A DNA stretch of 34,208 bases, from positions 1 to 34,208 of the forward strand of contig CAMVKN010000042.1 of assembly GCA_947168045.1 (NCBI GenBank). The letters run 5' to 3'. Origin of the DNA: an uncultured Prevotellaceae bacterium. Its GTDB lineage: Bacteria > Bacteroidota > Bacteroidia > Bacteroidales > Bacteroidaceae. Positions 26,974-33,243 of this stretch are shown one piece after another (the first letter of the stretch is position 1; each line of letters starts with the position of its first letter). The translations under genes and the position numbers were made by a program. Under the pieces are notes generated by a model. That model saw nothing but the letters and a program-made list of their open reading frames with translations, had not been told where the DNA came from and made no database searches.

Positions 26974-27011
26974 AGGAGTTACTGCCACTTTAGCTGTAAC
27001 TCCTTTTTTTT
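26974..27011 (+). terminator. Intrinsic terminator of the DUF262 operon
   Basis: AGGAGTTAC (26974-26982) and GTAACTCCT (26996-27004) form a perfect 9-bp stem around a 13-nt loop, followed directly by seven more Ts (27005-27011). It sits 25 nt after the stop of the second DUF262 gene. It separates that operon from the next promoter at 27037-27070. Confidence 0.92.
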
Positions 27012-27036
27012 GTGGATGACAAAAAGTAGAATCATG

Positions 27037-27070
27037 TGCCTCTAAATGGCATATCTCTAAAGTATCTTTG
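27037..27070 (+). promoter_or_regulatory. Dyad promoter 1: TGCC-N7-GGCA-N11-TATCTTTG
   Basis: TGCC (27037-27040) and GGCA (27048-27051) form a dyad with a 7-nt centre; the -7 box TATCTTTG (27063-27070) begins after an 11-nt spacer. There is no TTTG at -33; the dyad lies over that position. The ATG at 27091 follows 20 nt after the -7 box. The same arrangement recurs at 27610 and 29347. Confidence 0.75.
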
Positions 27071-27090
27071 CTTTAAAAAGACTGTATAGT

Positions 27091-27618
27091 ATGGAAATCG
27101 TTGATTCATTTGAGAAGGTTATCCAGCCTGGCTTATGGCTTGTTAGGTCAAGTCAACCTGTAGTGGATGTTAGCAGTTTTATCTATGAAATAGGTATAGA
27201 GTTAGGTCAGCCTTTAACCGTACTAACCTATGCCAAGAAGGAAATACAAAACGAAGTGTTCTCTCTGGTAAGAAAGGACTGTCTTGAAAGCGCATCTGAC
27301 GAACTTGAATACAATTGGCTGGAGCAAGAACTGTCAGAATATAAGGCTCATGGTGTTCTGTGGCATCCAGAAGAACTAAATGATTATTTACCGAATGGAT
27401 CCTTTTGGTCCAATTACGTTCAATTTGATGCCGACGAATGGCTGTCTTTAGCTAATTGTAGCTTTAATATCATCCTCGTGGATGATGTGACAAAAATGTG
27501 GTGGGAGGATGAAACCGATATTTCTCAGATTCTTTCTAAGGTTGAAAAAGATGCCATAGAAAAGAAGAAAACAGTTTTTTTATTCGTTTCTCCAAATTTC
27601 TCAAACCTATGCCCCTAA
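27091..27618 (+). CDS. Unknown protein, possibly RecA/DnaB-fold without P-loop
   Basis: A 175-residue protein I do not recognise with certainty. The sequence order resembles a DnaB/RecA-like domain: a beta strand and turn where a Walker A loop should be (GLWLVRSSQPVVDVSSFIYEIG), a second strand PLTVLTY, then a Walker B-like strand FNIILVDDVTKMWW and a final strand TVFLFVSPNF. The Lys/Thr of a P-loop is missing, so ATP binding is unlikely. That fold assignment is inference. It is the first gene of the AAA+ module, with its own dyad promoter, and its last codons (NLCP and stop) overlap the next dyad. Confidence 0.6.
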   Translation: MEIVDSFEKVIQPGLWLVRSSQPVVDVSSFIYEIGIELGQPLTVLTYAKKEIQNEVFSLVRKDCLESASDELEYNWLEQELSEYKAHGVLWHPEELNDYLPNGSFWSNYVQFDADEWLSLANCSFNIILVDDVTKMWWEDETDISQILSKVEKDAIEKKKTVFLFVSPNFSNLCP

Positions 27619-27643
27619 ACGGCACATCTCACTTGTAACTTTG
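27610..27643 (+). promoter_or_regulatory. Dyad promoter 2: TGCC-N7-GGCA-N11-TAACTTTG
   Basis: TGCC (27610-27613), 7-nt centre, GGCA (27621-27624), 11-nt spacer, TAACTTTG (27636-27643). The dyad overlaps the final codons of the preceding gene. It drives the AAA+ ATPase gene, whose ATG at 27683 lies 39 nt after the -7 box. No TTTG at -33. Confidence 0.78.
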
Positions 27644-27682
27644 TGCCATAATAATTCACATGAACAAAAAAGGCATAAGAAA

Positions 27683-29332
27683 ATGGCAGCAGGAAAGAAA
27701 TTGGATTTGCTCACAGCAGTAGAGCAGATTATGGAAAAAGCAAAGGGTACAGGACTTAGTAGCGAGTTCTACCGAAAGGCTGACAGATATATTAAATATG
27801 TGTCCGATAAGATGAAACTTACCAAGGAGCAGAGCGTGATGATGGCACTGTTTATTGATAACAGTTCTGACACCAGCATTTCAATTAGTGACTTCGGCAA
27901 GTTCCTTGATTGCCGTACTACCAGAATCCTTCGATACATGTCAGACATTGACGTTTTGGAAAAGAGGGAACTAGTAAGGTGCTGTCGTGAAAACAACAGC
28001 GTTACATATAGGGTTCCCCTGGAAGTTATTGAGGCATTCAAAAAGGATGAAATGTACGTCCCCAAAGACTGTTCGGGCTTATCATGCCATGAACTATTTG
28101 CAGAATTAGAGGACATCTTCAATATGCGCGAAAGCAAAGAGTTGAAGTATGAAGCGACAGTTGAGAAGATTCGCCATCTTTTCAATTGTAACGACCAACT
28201 GCTATTTGTTCAGAAAGTTAAGAGCTATGACTTTGAGGAAAATGAAAAAATGTTGTTGATTCTGTTTTCTCATCTGTTTGTTAATAACAATGATGACAAT
28301 ATCAGATACCGGGATGTTGAATTCCTCTATGAATATAGGCATGATAAATCCTACTTGAAACAGAGATTAAATAATGGCGATCATATCCTGTTTGAAGAAA
28401 AACTGATAGAGCATAATAATGAGGACGGATTCGTAAACAGAGACTCGATGAGGATGACTTCTGAGGCAAAGCGAGAACTATTTGACGAACTTGGCCTTTC
28501 CTCCATGACCCAGAATAGAAAACGTGGTGATATGGTCAGGTCAGAAGATATTATCCCCAAAAAATTATTCTACGGAGAGAAGATTGGTTCTCAGATAACC
28601 GAATTGGGCAAGCTCTTAGACGAAGAACAGTATAAGCAAGTTCATGCAAGAATGAAAGAGACAGGCTTCCGTTGCGGGTTTACTTGTCTATTCTATGGAT
28701 CCGCTGGAACTGGCAAGACCGAAACTGTCCTACAGTTGGCCAGACAGACAGGGCGAGACATTTTTCAAGTCAACATATCACAGATAAAAAGCATGTGGGT
28801 GGGCGAGAGCGAAAAGAACATTAAGCAGGTATTCGATAATTACCGTGAAAAGGTCAAGGAGAGTAACATTGCCCCCATACTGCTATTCAACGAGGCTGAT
28901 GCTGTCATAGGTAAGCGTCAAGAGGGTGCTGAAAAGGCTGTTGACAAGATGGGAAACTCTATCCAGAACATTATCCTTCAGGAAATGGAAACGCTTGATG
29001 GAATCCTCATTGCCACAACTAACCTGGCACAGAACATGGATAAAGCCTTTGAGCGTCGATTCCTCTACAAAATCAAGTTCGAGAAACCAACCGTGGAAGC
29101 TCGTATAAGCATGTGGCGCGAAATGATACCAGTCCTGAAGGAAGAGGAAGCAAGGGTATTGGCTGCTAAGTATGATTTCAGCGGCGGTCAGATAGAGAAC
29201 ATTGCCCGGCATTATACCATTGGAAATATCCTTCATGGAGATCCTGAGAATATCATAGAAGAACTGTCCACCTATTGTGATAGTGAGAGGCTTGAAGCAA
29301 AAGGAACAAGAAAAATCGGGTTCTGCTTGTAA
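27683..29332 (+). CDS. AAA+ ATPase with winged-helix-like N-terminus
   Basis: A 549-residue protein. The C-terminal half is an AAA+ module: Walker A GSAGTGKT at residues 339-346, pore-like segment KSMWVGESEKNI, Walker B ILLFNEAD with Asn403 in the usual Asp place and Glu404-Asp406 following, sensor 1 IATTN and an arginine-finger stretch FERRFLYKI. This set is nearest to the FtsH/proteasomal/Cdc48-like remodelling clade. The N-terminal part (ISISDFGKFLDCRTTRILRYMSDIDVLEKRELV) looks like a winged helix, so it may bind nucleic acid. The start is ATG 27683, since the earlier in-frame TTG at 27641 lies inside the -7 box. Its substrate is unknown; the neighbours suggest a small dedicated module. 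Confidence 0.82.
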   Translation: MAAGKKLDLLTAVEQIMEKAKGTGLSSEFYRKADRYIKYVSDKMKLTKEQSVMMALFIDNSSDTSISISDFGKFLDCRTTRILRYMSDIDVLEKRELVRCCRENNSVTYRVPLEVIEAFKKDEMYVPKDCSGLSCHELFAELEDIFNMRESKELKYEATVEKIRHLFNCNDQLLFVQKVKSYDFEENEKMLLILFSHLFVNNNDDNIRYRDVEFLYEYRHDKSYLKQRLNNGDHILFEEKLIEHNNEDGFVNRDSMRMTSEAKRELFDELGLSSMTQNRKRGDMVRSEDIIPKKLFYGEKIGSQITELGKLLDEEQYKQVHARMKETGFRCGFTCLFYGSAGTGKTETVLQLARQTGRDIFQVNISQIKSMWVGESEKNIKQVFDNYREKVKESNIAPILLFNEADAVIGKRQEGAEKAVDKMGNSIQNIILQEMETLDGILIATTNLAQNMDKAFERRFLYKIKFEKPTVEARISMWREMIPVLKEEEARVLAAKYDFSGGQIENIARHYTIGNILHGDPENIIEELSTYCDSERLEAKGTRKIGFCL

Positions 29333-29346
29333 AAAAATAAAGGTTG

Positions 29347-29380
29347 TGCCTCCATTCGGCATAAGCAAACTTTACCTTTG
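29347..29380 (+). promoter_or_regulatory. Dyad promoter 3: TGCC-N7-GGCA-N11-TACCTTTG
   Basis: TGCC (29347-29350), 7-nt centre, GGCA (29358-29361), 11-nt spacer, TACCTTTG (29373-29380). It begins 14 nt after the AAA+ stop. The ATG at 29426 lies 45 nt after the -7 box. Geometry is identical to the copies at 27037 and 27610. Confidence 0.78.
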
Positions 29381-29425
29381 CATTATCTAGGTAACAAACA
29401 GTATAACATTTAATCATTTTGTATT

Positions 29426-29950
29426 ATGGCAACAAAGGCATTAAGTAATGAATTCATGCAGAAGATCTCCACAGATGAAGCATGGAAAGAGCTTTCAGGA
29501 AACTACAACTGGTCTGAGAGCTTATTGGAAAAGTACCAGGACAAGGTAGACTGGCACCAGGTATCAGAGAATACCAACATTCTCTGGACGGTCCCGATGA
29601 TTCAAAAATTCAAGAATCGTATTGATTGGGACAAGTTCTCCAGAAATGCTGAGACAGAAACACTAACAGAGGCTATTATCGACACATTCAAGGACAAGTG
29701 GAACTGGGCTGAATTGTCAGGGAACAGTAGCCTGGAACTTACACATGAGCTTTTGGAAAAGTATGCTGACAAATGGAATTGGGAGGAAATCATCGACCGC
29801 TATAATTGCGACCTCTATGACGAGAAGGGCATTGAGTTCTACGAGAGATATAAGGACTACATACCTGCTTCCAAACTCCAGAATTCTAGGTTGTGGAATG
29901 AGATTGTCAACCAGCAGAAAAAACAGTTAATCTGCGAGATTACTGCTTAA
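29426..29950 (+). CDS. Protein of five tandem W-x-x-[LVF]-S-x-N repeats
   Basis: A 174-residue protein built almost wholly of about 25-residue repeats. Units begin WKELSGN, WHQVSEN, WDKFSRN, WAELSGN and WEEIIDR. Each continues with a helix ending in [FY]-x-[DN]-[KR]-x-[DN] before the next Trp. The fifth unit is degenerate and is followed by a short non-repeat tail. Such helical repeats usually make a protein-binding surface; no enzyme motif is present. It has its own dyad promoter and lies directly after the AAA+ gene, so it could be an adaptor or substrate of the ATPase (inference). I know no named family that I can assign. Confidence 0.8.
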   Translation: MATKALSNEFMQKISTDEAWKELSGNYNWSESLLEKYQDKVDWHQVSENTNILWTVPMIQKFKNRIDWDKFSRNAETETLTEAIIDTFKDKWNWAELSGNSSLELTHELLEKYADKWNWEEIIDRYNCDLYDEKGIEFYERYKDYIPASKLQNSRLWNEIVNQQKKQLICEITA

Positions 29951-29978
29951 CATAGTTATTCACTTAAACATTATCATT

Positions 29979-30212
29979 ATGGCACTCTGGAAAATTTCGG
30001 CAAAGAACAGCACTAATGCTCCTTGCAAGAACAAAAGTCAGAAGATTGAGAAAGGGATGTTTGTTGAGACAAGCACAGCATCTTCAACACCTCCACTTGG
30101 TCAGACACGAGAACACCCAATGTTAGCACAGCTCTTTATGAGCAAGTACGGTATTGAGATTGACCCAAGCCACATGAATCGCTCGTATTTTGATTGCTTG
30201 AAAATTGGCTAA
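29979..30212 (+). CDS. Small conserved-looking protein, function unknown
   Basis: A 77-residue protein beginning MALWKISAKNS, with a basic N-terminal part, KIEKGMFVETSTAS in the middle, and QLFMSKYGIEID near the C-terminus. It resembles short Bacteroidetes proteins annotated only as domains of unknown function (a DUF6140-like pattern, from memory and uncertain). The start lies 28 nt after the repeat-protein stop with no promoter between, so the two share a transcript. Closed by a bidirectional hairpin at 30221-30255. Confidence 0.7.
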   Translation: MALWKISAKNSTNAPCKNKSQKIEKGMFVETSTASSTPPLGQTREHPMLAQLFMSKYGIEIDPSHMNRSYFDCLKIG

Positions 30213-30220
30213 CTGGAAAG

Positions 30221-30257
30221 AAGGGAAGGATAGTTCAAGTAGCTGTCTTTCCCTTTT
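30221..30257. terminator. Bidirectional hairpin between convergent genes
   Basis: AAGGGAAGGATAG (30221-30233) pairs with CTGTCTTTCCCTT (30243-30255) as a 13-bp stem with two G-U wobbles and a 9-nt loop. A short T tail follows on the plus strand. It serves both the gene ending at 30212 and the minus-strand gene ending at 30256. Confidence 0.72.
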
Positions 30258-30492
30258 ACATATAGAACACGAACTTAGTCCCTCTTGCTCCCTCTCCATC
30301 ATAATCACAGGGTAAGGGGAACTGACAACTTAGATTACTGACAGCTTCTTCGTCGAGGTGGGTAGTTAGTTCAAGTTCTATCGCCATTCGTCTCTCACTA
30401 TATCCCAGGTTCCAGATACATTCGCCTAGGACAGCATTAACAACCGTCCTAATTTCGTCCTGTTGCCGCCATATAGTGTCGAAGTCAGTCAT
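30256..30492 (-). CDS. Hypothetical protein
   Basis: A 78-residue protein (MTDFDTIWRQQDEIRTVVN, ending GARGTKFVFYM) with no recognised domain. The ATG at 30492 overlaps the end of the upstream reading frame (stop at 30485-30487), which supports translational coupling; a TTG three codons earlier is a poorer choice. Last gene of the minus-strand cassette running from 31582. Confidence 0.55.
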   Translation of the reverse strand: MTDFDTIWRQQDEIRTVVNAVLGECIWNLGYSERRMAIELELTTHLDEEAVSNLSCQFPLPCDYDGEGARGTKFVFYM

Positions 30493-30710
30493 AGTATTCA
30501 ATCTGGAGTTCCTGGCTCACATAAAACTCACGTCCATCATCATAATAGTACACCAACCGTAAGCCCCTATACACCGACGGAACCTTCAGCACTTCCAGCA
30601 GATGCCACTTAGGTTTCCCGAAATCGTATGAAGAACGGTCGAGGATAATGCGGTTGGAGGTATAGTCAAAGTGATAGTAGCCCCACCTGTATGTTTTTAA
30701 GATGCTTCAT
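30485..30710 (-). pseudogene. Small hypothetical gene with one-base frameshift near its start
   Basis: On the minus strand an open frame from 30706 to 30485 encodes a coherent product (YRWGYYHFDYTSNRIILD, KPKWHLLEVLKVPSVYRGL, VSQELQIEYYD) but has no start codon. The ATG at 30710 is in a different frame. Removing one A from the A5 run at 30695-30699 (T5 on the plus strand) joins MKHLKTYRWGYYHF to the rest as a 75-residue protein. This frame overlaps the next gene's start, as expected in an operon. Either a recent disruption or a homopolymer error. Confidence 0.65.
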
Positions 30711-30714
30711 ACCT

Positions 30715-31083
30715 TTATTGGTGTGCTGACCTTGTACTTATCTTCTTACCTTCTTTGCTCCAAGTGTAAATCCATGAGCCGACTTGACTGGTGAAAGTCT
30801 CGCCGCTAACAGAAAGCACCTTTCCAACAGTAGATTCACTCAGGGTCTTGGTCTTTTTCCCATTGGCATCATAGATATAGTACCAAGAGCCGCTTTTCAC
30901 TACAAAAAAGGTGGAACTGAACCCCTGTAGTTCTCCGATAGTGCTACTGAGGGTCTTTATTTTCTTTCCGTCCTGGTCATAGATATAATACCAGTTCTTA
31001 GTTGTCTCGATATGGCTGATACTCTGTGCCTGAAGGTTGGCTACAGATAACAGCAAAACGATGGATAATAACAGTTTCTTCAT
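30715..31083 (-). CDS. Secreted WG-like repeat protein
   Basis: A 122-residue exported protein. MKKLLLSIVLLLSVANLQAQ is a signal peptide. The mature part is about three copies of a beta-rich unit, NWYYIYDQDGKKIKTLS, SWYYIYDANGKKTKTLS and SWIYTWSKEGKKISTRS, similar to WG/KWG repeats that form beta-propeller-like or solenoid surfaces. No catalytic residues. The ATG overlaps the stop of the upstream gene by 4 nt. Confidence 0.8.
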   Translation of the reverse strand: MKKLLLSIVLLLSVANLQAQSISHIETTKNWYYIYDQDGKKIKTLSSTIGELQGFSSTFFVVKSGSWYYIYDANGKKTKTLSESTVGKVLSVSGETFTSQVGSWIYTWSKEGKKISTRSAHQ

Positions 31084-31397
31084 ACTATTGGCTCCAGATA
31101 GTTTATTTTCTTTCCTGTTTTCTCAGCGTAGGCAATTTCACTTCTGGTACTTTCCCCGATATAGCCCCCCACATTAATGACAAAGATTTCATCTGCCATG
31201 TCAATCTTCCGTTTGTGCATATCGTCAAGCATTTCCTTTACTCCAGGCTTCCATACTTCTTCGTCACCTGAATGGCCGAACATACCAACACTAATGACAA
31301 TGCAGCCTTCAAGCGTCAATCGTTTCTGGGTCTCGATGAACTGATCCTTGAAACGAGTGCTTCCGCATAGAGTGATGACTTTGTAGTTCTGAATCAT
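31080..31397 (-). CDS. Nucleoside 2-deoxyribosyltransferase-like protein
   Basis: A 105-residue protein with the N-terminal strand-loop VITLCGSTRF, then ADEIFVINVGGYIGESTRSEIAYAEKTGKKI, the pattern of the small nucleoside 2-deoxyribosyltransferase / DUF4406-type Rossmann fold. The final Glu of the E-x-x-Y/A type segment (SEIAYA) would be the nucleophile if it is active. Such proteins handle nucleotides or nucleotide-derived signals, but the real substrate is unknown. Overlaps the next gene by 4 nt. Confidence 0.75.
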   Translation of the reverse strand: MIQNYKVITLCGSTRFKDQFIETQKRLTLEGCIVISVGMFGHSGDEEVWKPGVKEMLDDMHKRKIDMADEIFVINVGGYIGESTRSEIAYAEKTGKKINYLEPIV

Positions 31398-31399
31398 TC

Positions 31400-31582
31400 C
31401 TAATACTTCTGGAAGTTATACTTTGTCCTCAGTTCAGCTTTCTTCTCTTCACTCTGACTGGTGAAATAACCTTTCCAGCCTGGGCAGAAATTGATATGCC
31501 AACGCCAGAACTTACCTAAGAATGAATTGGGTTTCTTGTCGTAGTGCGCCCTAAATTTGCAGTTCTCACAATTATGTGCCAT
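31400..31582 (-). CDS. Small cysteine-containing protein
   Basis: A 60-residue protein starting MAHNCENCKFRAHYDKKP, with CxxC near the N-terminus and HINFCPGWKGYF in the middle; possibly a small metal-binding protein. I use the ATG at 31582 because a -7 box lies just upstream at 31614-31607; the longer open frame to 31639 would include the promoter. First gene of the minus-strand cassette. Confidence 0.65.
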   Translation of the reverse strand: MAHNCENCKFRAHYDKKPNSFLGKFWRWHINFCPGWKGYFTSQSEEKKAELRTKYNFQKY

Positions 31583-31606
31583 ACTATTATTCGTTGAATT
31601 TGCTGA

Positions 31607-31614
31607 CAAAATTA
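31607..31614 (-). promoter_or_regulatory. -7 box of the minus-strand cassette
   Basis: Read on the minus strand, TAATTTTG (31614-31607) fits TAnnTTTG and lies 24 nt upstream of the ATG at 31582. The nearest TTTG is 22 nt upstream, slightly too far for the consensus. It lacks the TGCC dyad found in the AAA+ module. Confidence 0.5.
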
Positions 31615-31688
31615 CACAAAAATAGGGAAAAACATTCAAATCTGGAGTGAAGAAGTGTTATTTTGGCAATTTTCTAATGAAAATTGAG

Positions 31689-31696
31689 TAATTTTG
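31689..31696 (+). promoter_or_regulatory. -7 box of the GNAT operon
   Basis: TAATTTTG at 31689-31696 fits TAnnTTTG, 28 nt before the ATG at 31725. TTTG at 31662-31665 lies 23 nt upstream, longer than the 19-nt consensus. No TGCC dyad. Divergent from the minus-strand cassette. Confidence 0.55.
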
Positions 31697-31724
31697 TAGC
31701 CGCTTAGAAACAAATGAGACCAAT

Positions 31725-32171
31725 ATGATAGACAAGATAAATGTCAAACTCGTACCTTTAGATCCGACAGATCGCAACCAGTTTGTTCTTGACAATCAGG
31801 AGGCGTTCAAGTATAGTGCTACGGAAGAGTTTGGTATGCGTGATGACCACTTCGAGGTGGACGGTGAGATTATTTCCCGTGATACCATAGAACATGCTAT
31901 TGATGAACCAAATGCAGAGACTTATCGTATTTTTAATGACGGTCAGGTGGTAGGTGGCGTGGTTATTCGCATTGACAAAGATACACTTCGAGGTGACTTG
32001 GATTTGCTCTTTGTATCACCTCATGTTCATAGCAGGGGGATAGGACATGCTGCCTGGTGTGAGGTGGAACGGATGCACCCAGAAGTTAAGGTGTGGGAAA
32101 CTATGACTCCGTATTTCGAGAAGCGCAATATTCACTTTTTTCGTCAATCGTTGTGGATTCCATATCGTTGA
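31725..32171 (+). CDS. GNAT acetyltransferase, frameshifted near the C-terminus
   Basis: A GNAT-fold N-acetyltransferase of 148 residues as read. The acetyl-CoA binding motif A is present (LDLLFVSPHVHSRGIGHAAW, with RGIGHA as the pyrophosphate loop), followed by WETMTPYFEKRNIHFF. At the T6 run 32136-32141 the frame slips: the written frame gives an unrelated end, RQSLWIPYR. In the +1 frame the expected continuation VNRCGFHIVEFYGERH to MFRFEKVMK is intact to 32256. One surplus T explains this. The restored protein would be 176 residues. The acyl acceptor is unknown. The next gene begins 1 nt after the restored stop. Confidence 0.85.
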   Translation: MIDKINVKLVPLDPTDRNQFVLDNQEAFKYSATEEFGMRDDHFEVDGEIISRDTIEHAIDEPNAETYRIFNDGQVVGGVVIRIDKDTLRGDLDLLFVSPHVHSRGIGHAAWCEVERMHPEVKVWETMTPYFEKRNIHFFRQSLWIPYR

Positions 32172-32256
32172 GTTCTACGGAGAGCGTCATCAAGGCCCAA
32201 ATTTCCCTTCGGATGCACCCGATGAAATGTTCAGATTTGAAAAAGTAATGAAATAA
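32142..32256 (+). pseudogene. Out-of-frame C-terminal part of the GNAT gene
   Basis: In the +1 frame the sequence from 32143 encodes VNRCGFHIVEFYGERH, then DEMFRFEKVMK and TAA (32254-32256). This is the normal end of a GNAT domain (strand 6-7 with GFHxVE). The DUF4250 gene starts one base later, consistent with the original operon spacing. Confidence 0.8.
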
Positions 32257-32257
32257 T

Positions 32258-32464
32258 ATGGACTACCTACCGAAAGACCCTGCAATATTGGTTTCGAGCG
32301 TCAACATGCTTCTGAGAGACGAAGAGTTTGACACTTTAGAATCTTTGTGCTATAACTTCGGGACAGAGCCAAAGGATATAAAAGATTACCTATACGGCCA
32401 TGGATTTGTGTTCAGCGATAAGCAAAAGCAGTTCCGTCCGATAGGCTATGACAAAAAAGAATGA
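32258..32464 (+). CDS. DUF4250-family small protein
   Basis: A 68-residue protein with the DUF4250 pattern: LPKDPAILVSSVNMLLRDE near the start, TLESLCYNFG in the middle and GYEY-like GHGFVFSDKQKQF near the end. Function is unknown. It overlaps the following gene by 4 nt (ATGA) and follows the GNAT gene by one base, so it is coupled on both sides. Confidence 0.82.
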   Translation: MDYLPKDPAILVSSVNMLLRDEEFDTLESLCYNFGTEPKDIKDYLYGHGFVFSDKQKQFRPIGYDKKE

Positions 32465-32706
32465 TAACGAAAGACAGTATAGAGACAGCCTACAGTTTTC
32501 TGCATCAGAAGCAGAGAATCTATGTTCATTCGACGCTCGATTGGCAGAAGGATGACATTGAAATCGCTATTGCTTCGTATACAGATGAAATGAGCCAGGA
32601 ACTATTTGATGTTATTTCTGGTGGCAGAGCAGACTTCCTGAGAGAACACAAAAGGTTTCAAGAGAATATAACCAAGGCTGTTGAGATACTGGAAAATATG
32701 CTATAA
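32461..32706 (+). CDS. Hypothetical protein
   Basis: An 81-residue, mostly helical protein (MITKDSIETAYSFLHQKQR, ending AVEILENML). No domain recognised. Its reality is supported by the 4-nt overlap with DUF4250 and a 2-nt gap to the next gene. Confidence 0.65.
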   Translation: MITKDSIETAYSFLHQKQRIYVHSTLDWQKDDIEIAIASYTDEMSQELFDVISGGRADFLREHKRFQENITKAVEILENML

Positions 32707-32708
32707 CA

Positions 32709-33242
32709 ATGATAGAACAATTTGAAGATCAACTACGCCAGGACTTACATCAGTTCCTTCAGTCAATGAAGGAGATTGATGCTCGTTTGCCAGAATGTCC
32801 CGATGTCGAAGAGAAATGGGAGCAGATAGCAAAAGCCTACATTCCCGACGGCATCAAGGAGTTCAATGACTTTCCATCCGCTTCACTCGGTTGGATGATG
32901 TATATTGGCATGGCCGTCGCTAAGTTCTGGGATGCTGAATGGGAAATCTATTCTAAGATTGATGACCTCTATGCTTACATGAGAGATAAAAGGGGGTACG
33001 ATGCAATGGATGAATATATCCGTGAAGATGTGCTGTTGCTGAGAGGCGTTGACTATACTGTGTTAGAGAAACTGGTTGGTGAATGTGCCTCTCGTGTCTA
33101 TAATGCACTTCGTCATCAGACCATAGAACCTGGAACAAAAGAGGCTTTCAATGCCTACGTTTCCTGTCTGCATCAACTCTACCTAATGGGAGCCGCTATG
33201 CAGTTGAACAGAATGGGCTATCACATGACAAAGATGAATTAG
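32709..33242 (+). CDS. Hypothetical protein, helical
   Basis: A 177-residue protein, mostly helical, acidic at the N-terminus (MIEQFEDQLRQDLHQFLQSM), with WMMYIGMAVAKFWDAEWEIY in the middle and a Met-rich C-terminus. No signal peptide or clear membrane anchor. It resembles hypothetical proteins widespread in gut Bacteroidetes, but I can give no function. One base separates its stop from the esterase start. Confidence 0.7.
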   Translation: MIEQFEDQLRQDLHQFLQSMKEIDARLPECPDVEEKWEQIAKAYIPDGIKEFNDFPSASLGWMMYIGMAVAKFWDAEWEIYSKIDDLYAYMRDKRGYDAMDEYIREDVLLLRGVDYTVLEKLVGECASRVYNALRHQTIEPGTKEAFNAYVSCLHQLYLMGAAMQLNRMGYHMTKMN

Positions 33243-33243
33243 G

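Noticed and set aside
27641..27682. TTG start at 27641 for the AAA+ ATPase
   Set aside because: The TTG lies within the -7 box TAACTTTG, upstream of the expected transcription start; ATG 27683 is the plausible start.
27037..29361. The three TGCC-N7-GGCA sites as a dispersed repeat or CRISPR-like element
   Set aside because: They are far apart, only short words are conserved, and all keep exact spacing to a -7 box, which fits promoter elements and not an array.
32136..32142. Programmed -1 ribosomal frameshift at T TTT TTC in the GNAT gene
   Set aside because: The heptamer looks slippery, but the frame holding the family C-terminus requires a +1 change, so a -1 event would not restore it.
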